Assembly (NCBI GenBank): GCA_024688885.1
Contig: JAILDV010000061.1
Location: 1-64,000 of the forward strand
DNA length: 64,000 bases
Source: Bacteroidaceae bacterium
GTDB taxonomy: Bacteria; Bacteroidota; Bacteroidia; Bacteroidales; Bacteroidaceae
Direction of reading: 5' to 3'
The position numbers were made by a program, and so were the translations under genes. How positions within the stretch are numbered: position 1 is the stretch's first letter; each line of letters starts with the position of its first letter. The notes beneath the pieces were generated by a model. The model was given only the letters and a program-made list of their open reading frames with translations, made no database searches and was not told the origin of the DNA. This document shows positions 58,973 through 64,000 of this stretch, one piece after another.

Positions 58973-59299
58973 TTATTCATTTATATCGCTACCGTCACCT
59001 TCTGTGCCAGTGGATAAAATGTTGATACATTTGTTGATTTCTCGAACCAGTTTTGTGATTTTCATCTTTGATTCCTTGATGTCGGTATCGCTGATTTCAA
59101 TCATTTTGGCCAATTTCAGATTGTTGTAATCATCCTTGCTCTGAGCCAATTCGGCTTGGAGTTTCTTGATGTCCTCATCCTTGCCTTCCAGTTCAGCATA
59201 TAGGTCGGCGTTTTCTTGCTTAAGCACACGAATTTGAGCGATGACTTGACGTACTTTCGCTTCAAAATTCTTCATTGACTGTCTTTCTTCTGCTGTCAT
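58973..59299 (-). CDS. Coiled-coil protein upstream of zapA (108 aa)
   Basis: This helical, charged protein starts MTAEERQSMKNFEAKVRQVI and is one long coiled coil with an acidic disordered end (TGTEGDGSDINE). Small coiled-coil proteins such as ZapB act with ZapA in division, so that role is plausible here, but sequence alone does not show homology. It is the first gene after the promoter at 59343-59373, and the leader is about 35 nt. The gap to zapA is 56 nt. Confidence 0.65.
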   Translation of the reverse strand: MTAEERQSMKNFEAKVRQVIAQIRVLKQENADLYAELEGKDEDIKKLQAELAQSKDDYNNLKLAKMIEISDTDIKESKMKITKLVREINKCINILSTGTEGDGSDINE

Positions 59300-59342
59300 T
59301 TGAATGTTGGTGTGCGTTAAACTCGAATGATTAAATTTTATG

Positions 59343-59373
59343 CAAATTTATATAAATGGATGGATTTAACAAA
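59343..59373 (-). promoter_or_regulatory. Promoter of the zapA-region operon
   Basis: On the minus strand TTTG (59373-59370), 19 nt, TAAATTTG (59350-59343): a near-perfect Bacteroidota promoter for the coiled-coil gene at 59299. Confidence 0.75.
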
Positions 59374-59413
59374 CCTTTTTGAATTTTTTTTCTTGTTTCT
59401 TGATGAAAAAGTT

Positions 59414-59436
59414 GAAAAGACAATGGATTTTTGTCT
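59414..59436 (-). terminator. Terminator after the 213-aa gene
   Basis: On the minus strand AGACAA (59436-59431) pairs with TTGTCT (59423-59418), followed by TTTTC. It lies about 25 nt downstream of the 59458 stop. Confidence 0.6.
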
Positions 59437-59457
59437 ATTTCTTAGCTTTTTAACTCC

Positions 59458-60099
59458 TTATTTTTTGATTTTTGCTTGAGCCTTTGCCACTTCTTCGTCG
59501 GAAGGGTTCGGTTCTTTCTTTGCCAAAGTGATGAGATTGTAAACATATTCTTGTATCCAAGCTTCACTGAATCCCAACATCTGCTGATAACGACGCACCG
59601 AGAATACAGATTTTCTCACACCGTCGTCATCCCAAGTGTCTTTGGTCAAAATGTCATGTACAGTGCTGTCCGTCACCTTCTTCACCATTTTCTTCATGAA
59701 GCCAGGGATGCGGAACTTCCATTTTAGGATGTTGCCCACCAACATCATGGTGTCTTGGGTGAATCCTTGGAACATGTAAAGATAACGGCCTATGTCATTC
59801 TGATTGCGGCATCCCTTCTTGACGCTTTGGTCTATCTCTTTGAAGAAACCGTCGCTGATGCCATATAGGTCTTGGAGCATCTTGGCACATGCCTTTTTCT
59901 CTCCAAGTCCCAATTTGTTATTGATAGTCGCAACATGAAGCGTGCGCTTGAAGGTGAGCAGGTCGGGTAAAGCGGACAAATTGGATATGCCTAAGTTGGC
60001 AGCCAACACGCTTTGAAAGTATACACGAATCAATGTCATGAAATCTTCCATCCCTCCTACATTCTCCTTCTTTTTCTTGAAAATATCTAAGAAAGCCAT
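59458..60099 (-). CDS. Conserved-looking protein of unknown function (213 aa)
   Basis: It starts MAFLDIFKKKKENVG at 60099. An upstream in-frame ATG at 60228 would prepend a Lys-rich tail that falls in an apparently non-coding, structured region, so it was rejected. The protein is mostly helical (TLIRVYFQSVLAANLGISNL, FMKKMVKKVTDSTVHDILTK) without membrane segments. I do not recognise a family. It stands alone between the RNA-like region upstream (60236-60390) and the zapA operon. Confidence 0.65.
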   Translation of the reverse strand: MAFLDIFKKKKENVGGMEDFMTLIRVYFQSVLAANLGISNLSALPDLLTFKRTLHVATINNKLGLGEKKACAKMLQDLYGISDGFFKEIDQSVKKGCRNQNDIGRYLYMFQGFTQDTMMLVGNILKWKFRIPGFMKKMVKKVTDSTVHDILTKDTWDDDGVRKSVFSVRRYQQMLGFSEAWIQEYVYNLITLAKKEPNPSDEEVAKAQAKIKK

Positions 60100-60235
60100 T
60101 TTTGATGTATTTGTTATGAAAATGTTTTTTGTTTTATACTTCAATATTATTCTCTCATTAGTCAACAGCCCCTTGTTCTTCCTTGAACATGCTGATGTCT
60201 TCTGTCTTAATGAGTCGGAGAGGAACAAGAGATGG

Positions 60236-60390
60236 TGATAGAAAAGAACCGATAGAAAACTTCTGTTCCCATATTCTTACATGAATAATCCTTACTTGTG
60301 GTGGACGAGAAGTCCTACTCGCTTGCATCAGACCACACTTTATCTATAGATTGCCGGCTTTTATGGCCGAAGAGACAAATTGACTAATTT
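60236..60390 (-). ncRNA. Candidate small RNA or long leader
   Basis: On the minus strand the promoter TAACTTTG (60402-60395), with TTTG at 60423-60420, precedes about 150 nt of structured sequence. Hairpins are CGGC/GCCG (around 60355) and GTGGT/ACCAC (60298-60302 with 60332-60336) with an inner CGAG/CTCG. A final stem GAAC/GTTC (60246-60249 with 60265-60268) is enclosed by TTTT on its 3' side, like a terminator. There is no open frame in this strand. It may be an independent sRNA, or a regulatory leader of the 60099 gene. The family is not identified. Together with the flanks this accounts for the 434-bp gap 60100-60533. Confidence 0.45.
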
Positions 60391-60394
60391 TATG

Positions 60395-60423
60395 CAAAGT
60401 TATGGAAAAAAAGTAAAAACAAA
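60395..60423 (-). promoter_or_regulatory. Promoter of the candidate sRNA
   Basis: Minus strand TTTG (60423-60420), 17 nt, TAACTTTG (60402-60395). Spacing is 2 nt shorter than the consensus. Confidence 0.5.
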
Positions 60424-60478
60424 AACTTTTCGAAAGGAATTTTTTAATTAAATAGTTTTATAAGTGGAAAAATATCTT

Positions 60479-60486
60479 TACCTTTG
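60479..60486 (+). promoter_or_regulatory. -7 box of the upp promoter
   Basis: TACCTTTG at 60479-60486, about 47 nt before the upp ATG at 60534. No clear TTTG at -33. Confidence 0.55.
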
Positions 60487-60533
60487 CATCATTATAATAG
60501 ATGAGAGGTTGCCTCTTCAATCATGAAGTAACG

Positions 60534-61196
60534 ATGAAAGTAATCAATTTCGCCAAGCAAAACACTGTTATCAACCGGTATGTTGCAGAATTGCGTGATG
60601 TCAACATCCAGAAGAATCGCGCACGTTTTCGATATAATTTGGCTCGTACAGGCCAGATGATGGCATATGAAATCAGCAAGACATTACATTATTCGGAAAA
60701 ACTCATTGAGACACCTCTTGCTACAGCCTCAGCATCTACGGCTGATAATGAGATTGTTCTTGGCACCATATTCCGTGCTGGTTTACCATTTCATCAAGGT
60801 TTTCTCGATGTGTTCGACAATGCAGGCAATGCTTTTGTCTCCGCGTACCGTTACTACAAAGACAAGGAGTGCAAGACTGTTGACATCAAGATAGAATATA
60901 TAGCCTCTCCCGATTTGACGGGAAAGACACTCATTATTGCCGACCCCATGTTGGCAACGGGCGGAAGCCTCGAATTGGGTTACCATGCCTTTTGTACAAA
61001 GGGAATTCCCGCAACAGTTCACCTTTGCAGCGTCATTGCCTCTCAGAAAGGGGTTGATTACATCAAGAAAGCCTTCGCTGACTATGACAACGTGACGCTT
61101 TGGTGTGCAGCCATTGATCCTGATTTGAATGAACATTGTTATATTGTGCCAGGATTAGGTGATGCGGGCGATTTGGCTTATGGTGACAAACTTTAG
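60534..61196 (+). CDS. upp: Uracil phosphoribosyltransferase
   Basis: This 220-residue enzyme converts uracil and PRPP to UMP (pyrimidine salvage). Conserved elements are the PRPP-binding loop LIIADPMLATGGS (about 147-159), the segment GTIFRAGLPFHQGFLDVFDN (about 79-98), and PGLGDAGDLAYGDKL at the C-terminus. ATG 60534 gives the expected length; a start 11 codons upstream would give a hydrophobic extension without family support. It stands alone behind its promoter. Confidence 0.93.
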   Translation: MKVINFAKQNTVINRYVAELRDVNIQKNRARFRYNLARTGQMMAYEISKTLHYSEKLIETPLATASASTADNEIVLGTIFRAGLPFHQGFLDVFDNAGNAFVSAYRYYKDKECKTVDIKIEYIASPDLTGKTLIIADPMLATGGSLELGYHAFCTKGIPATVHLCSVIASQKGVDYIKKAFADYDNVTLWCAAIDPDLNEHCYIVPGLGDAGDLAYGDKL

Positions 61197-61312
61197 TATT
61201 CACTAATTAAAACTAAAATGGACTCAGACAGTTATCCGGCGGAAAACAGTGGCCGCCTTACAAATTCTGTTGACAATCACATGATGAACGACAAACAGAA
61301 AGGTTTATACGT

Positions 61313-62392
61313 ATGGATTCTCAGATAAGCCTTTTGATCATCTACATGTTGCTGTCGTTAATCATTTCGGCACTTTGTTCAGTACTCGAAGCAACACTAT
61401 TATCCACTCCTATGTCATATATCACCACCCTTGAGACACAAGGTGCCAAGGGATGGGAACGCCTTAAGCAGTATAAGACCAACATTGACCGTCCTATTTC
61501 TGCTATCTTGATTGTCAACACGATTGCTAATACTGTAGGAGCCTCTTTAGTGGGCTCAACCGCTGCAGGATATGCATCCACCTATTATGCGACATCTGAC
61601 GCGACAAGTCTTTTTGTGGGTATTGTGTCGGGTGTGTTTACTTTCCTTATTTTGGTGTTCTCTGAAATAGTTCCCAAGACAATAGGCTCCACCTATTGGA
61701 GGAAACTTGCATTGCCGGCAAGCCGCGTAATACATATATTTATTATTTTGACATACGTGTTGGTGATTCTGCTGGAGAAACTGACGCACATGGTTGGCAA
61801 CACCTCCACTCAAGAGTCCGTTACACGAGATGAAGTGGCTGCCATGGTCACAGTGGGAACAGAAGAAGGCGTGCTTGAGAAGAAGGAGAACCGTATGATT
61901 CAGAATCTGCTCAAGTTGGACAGCGTGGCTGCACATGAGATTATGACACCCAGCGTGGTGGTTGCCATGGCAGAGGAAGAAATGACGCTGAGAGAGTTCT
62001 ATCATGATGAAGAATACAAGAATTTCTCTCGTATTCCCGTTTATAAGGGAGAAGAGAGCGACTATATCACCGGTTATGTGCTTCGTCAGGAGATATTGGA
62101 ACGATTGGCAGAAGACAAGTTTGACACGAAGTTGGGTGAACTGGCTCGTCCCATCCTTTCCTTCTCAGAAGACGAGGATGTATCTGCCATCTGGGAGAAA
62201 CTGTTGGAGAAGAAAGAGCATATCTCCATCATCATTGACGAATATGGCACGTTGCGCGGAATCGTCACCCTTGAAGATGTGATTGAGACCATGTTGGGCT
62301 TTGAAATCGTGGATGAGAAGGACGAAGTTGTAGATATGCAGGAGTTGGCGAAAGCACAATGGAAGCAGATGCAAAAAGAACAGCATAAGTGA
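61313..62392 (+). CDS. CNNM/CBS-domain membrane protein (CorC/hemolysin family)
   Basis: This 359-residue protein has an N-terminal CNNM membrane domain with about four helices (LLIIYMLLSLIISALCSVLE, AILIVNTIANTVGASLVGS, FVGIVSGVFTFLILVFSEIV, VIHIFIILTYVLVILLEKL). A CBS-pair region follows (about 205-330: IMTPSVVVAMAEEEMTLREF, HISIIIDEYGTLRGIVTLED). Members transport or sense divalent cations such as magnesium. No CorC_HlyC C-terminal domain is evident. The 116-nt gap upstream also holds a 36-codon frame (61218-61328) overlapping the start, of unknown significance. It overlaps tcdA by one base. Confidence 0.88.
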   Translation: MDSQISLLIIYMLLSLIISALCSVLEATLLSTPMSYITTLETQGAKGWERLKQYKTNIDRPISAILIVNTIANTVGASLVGSTAAGYASTYYATSDATSLFVGIVSGVFTFLILVFSEIVPKTIGSTYWRKLALPASRVIHIFIILTYVLVILLEKLTHMVGNTSTQESVTRDEVAAMVTVGTEEGVLEKKENRMIQNLLKLDSVAAHEIMTPSVVVAMAEEEMTLREFYHDEEYKNFSRIPVYKGEESDYITGYVLRQEILERLAEDKFDTKLGELARPILSFSEDEDVSAIWEKLLEKKEHISIIIDEYGTLRGIVTLEDVIETMLGFEIVDEKDEVVDMQELAKAQWKQMQKEQHK

Positions 62393-63195
62393 TGGTACGA
62401 GGTATATTCAGAAGGGAGGAACTGCTGTTGGGTGCTGACATGATGGAGGTGATAGCCTCTAAGCGTGTGATTATTTTCGGAGTGGGGGGCGTAGGTTCTT
62501 GGTGCGCCGAGAGCCTTGTGCGTTCAAGCATCGAACAGCTCACCATCGTCGATTCTGACCGTGTCTGTATGACGAATGTGAACCGCCAACTGATGGCGAC
62601 AATGAAGACTGTTGGCAAGGTGAAGGTGGATGTGCTCAAGGAGCGCCTCCTCGACATCAATCCTGCTGCCAACATCACAGCTATCCAAGACATCTACAGC
62701 GCTGAGACCGCAGATTCTTTCCATCTCTCTTCCTACGATTACATCGTCGATGCCATAGACTCGCTGAAAGATAAAGCGGATCTGATTCTTCGTGCCACCA
62801 AGACGGATGCCAAGTTTTTTGCATCGATGGGTGCAGCCTTGAAGATGGACCCCACTAAGATATCTGTTGCGGAATTTTGGAAGGTGAAAGGTTGCCCGTT
62901 GGCAGCAGCACTTCGTCGCAAGTTCAAGCACAACAAGACATTTCCAAGCAAGAAGTTTCAATGTGTGTATAGTGAGGAATTGCTTCGGAATCGTGGCGAA
63001 AACAAGAGTTGCGGAACTTCACAATGCTTGTGTCCCAAAGCGCAGGATGGTCCCGGTCGTGCTGACTTGCTCAATCATGAGTGGTGTACTTCCAAAGCCC
63101 AAATCAATGGTACCATTGCACACACCACTGCCATTTTCGGATTTACCCTTGCAGGCCTCTTAATCCAAGATATTTGTAAATCTTACGAAGAGTGA
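62392..63195 (+). CDS. tcdA: tRNA threonylcarbamoyladenosine dehydratase
   Basis: This 267-residue ThiF/E1-like enzyme cyclises t6A to ct6A in tRNA using ATP. It has the opening RREELLLGADMMEVI, the nucleotide-binding GVGGVGSWCAESLVRS (about 34-49), a catalytic-type NVNRQLMA segment (about 66-73) and IVDAIDSLKDKADLI (about 121-135). Cysteines near 210-230 (SCGTSQCLCPK) may bind zinc or take part in catalysis. The start overlaps the preceding stop (TGATG); the GTG just before is less likely. It is followed by a 216-bp AT-rich gap with no gene. Confidence 0.9.
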   Translation: MVRGIFRREELLLGADMMEVIASKRVIIFGVGGVGSWCAESLVRSSIEQLTIVDSDRVCMTNVNRQLMATMKTVGKVKVDVLKERLLDINPAANITAIQDIYSAETADSFHLSSYDYIVDAIDSLKDKADLILRATKTDAKFFASMGAALKMDPTKISVAEFWKVKGCPLAAALRRKFKHNKTFPSKKFQCVYSEELLRNRGENKSCGTSQCLCPKAQDGPGRADLLNHEWCTSKAQINGTIAHTTAIFGFTLAGLLIQDICKSYEE

Positions 63196-63411
63196 GGCGT
63201 AAGAGGTTGCGCCGTTGGCGCCGAAGAAAAAATATAAAAAAACAAATAAAAATAGAGAAAAAAAGAGGCTCACTCGTAAACACCTGTGTCTGTCTTAAAC
63301 AAAATACACTCGCAAGTAATAAAACCACAGATTTAGCTCTTGGGAGCTATGCCCCAAGCATCTTCGGCGATATACCGCAATAAAGCAACTTTCTTTTAAG
63401 TCGAACTGACG

Positions 63412-63702
63412 TTAATAGAAGTGGATGTCTTCAATCACTTGCGCACCCACATATTCGTTGAGGCGACGGGCAAGTGCTCGGTGCTCCATAAGAAGGTTTT
63501 GCTTGATGGTCGGAGAGGTGATTTGTACATGGAGAGTCTGGTTCTTGATGAAAATGTTCTCCGTGTAGCGTTGAATCTGCTCACCCATGACTACAGGCCA
63601 AGCCTCAATCAGACGATATTGATTGTAGGGGGTCTCAATGCCGTTGATGCGCATGAACTGTTGGATGACGCTGTCAATTCTTTCTGTGTTACTTTTTCTC
63701 AT
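63412..63702 (-). CDS. DUF721 (DciA-like) protein
   Basis: This 96-residue protein starts MRKSNTERIDSVIQQFMRIN. It has the ENGI-like stretch IEAWPVVMGEQIQRYTENIF and LHVQITSPTIKQNLLMEHRA, matching the DUF721/DciA domain. Some members load the replicative helicase DnaB at the origin. It lies immediately downstream of recF on the same strand, a common arrangement. The ATG directly abuts a degenerate 7-bp repeat that forms its upstream leader. Confidence 0.85.
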   Translation of the reverse strand: MRKSNTERIDSVIQQFMRINGIETPYNQYRLIEAWPVVMGEQIQRYTENIFIKNQTLHVQITSPTIKQNLLMEHRALARRLNEYVGAQVIEDIHFY

Positions 63703-63772
63703 AACTCTAAACTCTCAACTCTAAACCCTTAACCCTAAACTCTAAACTCTCAACTCTCAACCCTCAGCTCTC
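63703..63772. repeat. Degenerate 7-bp tandem repeat between recF and DUF721 gene
   Basis: Ten consecutive heptamers of the form AACYCTN (last one AGCTCTC) span 63703-63772, with no gap between units. They contain the recF stop codon and reach to the ATG of the DUF721 gene. On the coding strand the unit reads like NAGRGTT, purine-rich enough to act as a ribosome-binding region. Because 7 is not a multiple of 3, slippage would alter spacing. Confidence 0.8.
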
Positions 63773-64000
63773 CACGTTTCCTCCTTCCACATGGAAAATC
63801 TTATAATTACCCTGTGAACGTTCGAGAATCTTGTCAAGGTGTTCACGGTTGGTGTCGGTGATGAAAATTTGTCCGAAGGCATCGCTGGCAACGAGGTTGA
63901 CAATCTGTTCCACACGCTGGGCATCGAGTTTGTCGAAGATGTCATCGAGCAGAAGTAGGGGAGTGGTCTTGCTGCCAGTGCGCTTGAGGAAATCAAATTG
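63764..64000 (-). CDS. recF: RecF, C-terminal part (gene runs off the window)
   Basis: The last 78 residues are visible: a Walker B-like LLLLDDIFDKLD (positions 18-29 of the visible part), DAFGQIFITDTNREHLDKIL and the end YKIFHVEGGNVES. They match the C-terminal SMC-like ATPase part of RecF, which loads RecA onto gapped DNA. The start lies beyond base 64000. The stop codon (63766-63764) is embedded in the 7-bp repeat array. It is followed by the DUF721 gene on the same strand. Confidence 0.9.
   Translation of the reverse strand, partial: QFDFLKRTGSKTTPLLLLDDIFDKLDAQRVEQIVNLVASDAFGQIFITDTNREHLDKILERSQGNYKIFHVEGGNVES

Noticed and set aside
63192-63383. Arg/Lys-rich 63-codon frame after tcdA
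   Set aside because: It overlaps the tcdA stop, has extreme Arg/Lys composition from a poly-A stretch and no leader, so it is treated as non-coding.
1-64000. CRISPR arrays, tRNA or rRNA genes, insertion sequences
   Set aside because: No regularly spaced repeats, cloverleaf sequences, rRNA segments or transposase frames were noticed while reading both strands. A tool-based scan was not possible.

Overview
The window reads as a chromosomal segment of a member of the phylum Bacteroidota, most like Prevotella and its relatives. The signs are promoters with the Bacteroidota -7 box TAnnTTTG (sometimes with TTTG about 19-20 nt upstream), weak Shine-Dalgarno sequences, a PUR-alpha-like DUF3276 gene, ZapA/RNase Y neighbours, a Bacteroidota-type capsule locus and Bacteroidota-type integrases. 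The species cannot be fixed from sequence reading alone.

Bases 1 to about 36,700 are the right-hand part of a tailed (probably siphovirus-like, HK97-fold) prophage. Its left end lies outside the window. In order: small early genes, a SNF2-type helicase, a PAPS-reductase-like/ParB-like (IbrA/IbrB-type) pair and an XRE regulator (213-4429); terminase (4790-7349); portal, prohead protease, HK97-type capsid, connector and tail-tube genes (7577-14257); amidase endolysin (14286-14984); tape measure (15710-19462); a reverse-strand ECF-like sigma factor with a small partner (20120-20780); tail tip, fibre and spike genes (21504-31300); a shufflon (31019-33017); its probable tyrosine recombinase (33016-34173); holin and unimolecular spanin (34338-35270); and the probable phage integrase (35418-36608).

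The most striking system is the shufflon. The last fibre gene (30833-31300) has a constant 65-residue N-terminus ending Val-Leu-Gly. At that codon it carries a copy of a short site, AGTNCTGGGCG. Five further sites, in alternating orientation, delimit three invertible blocks, each holding two start-less cassettes facing each other. Every cassette is in frame with Val-Leu-Gly, so six alternative fibre tips can be encoded. The tyrosine recombinase gene abuts the array and its stop codon overlaps the last site. This resembles the R64 PilV/Rci shufflon, but here it diversifies a prophage tail fibre.

A second system is transcriptional. Four prophage units (terminase, portal/capsid, tail tip, lysis) start behind promoters that keep the host-like TAnnTTTG box but have GTAYnA(C/A) at a fixed 16-17 nt spacing instead of the host TTTG. 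The prophage-encoded sigma factor is an obvious candidate reader.

From 36,958 the window is host chromosome: DUF3276 protein, ribosomal L25, peptidyl-tRNA hydrolase, S4-domain protein and peptidase T (36958-40662). A capsule/exopolysaccharide locus follows (40873-56919): initiating sugar transferase, SLBB export protein, glycosyltransferases, beta-helix lipoprotein, MraY/WecA-like transferase, Wzz, Wzx, Wzy and Wzi-type protein. Last come rny, zapA and a coiled-coil partner, upp, a CNNM/CBS transporter-like protein, tcdA, a DUF721 gene and the 3' end of recF. Two intergenic regions (58495-58620 and 60236-60390) look like structured RNAs. A degenerate 7-bp repeat lies between recF and the DUF721 gene.
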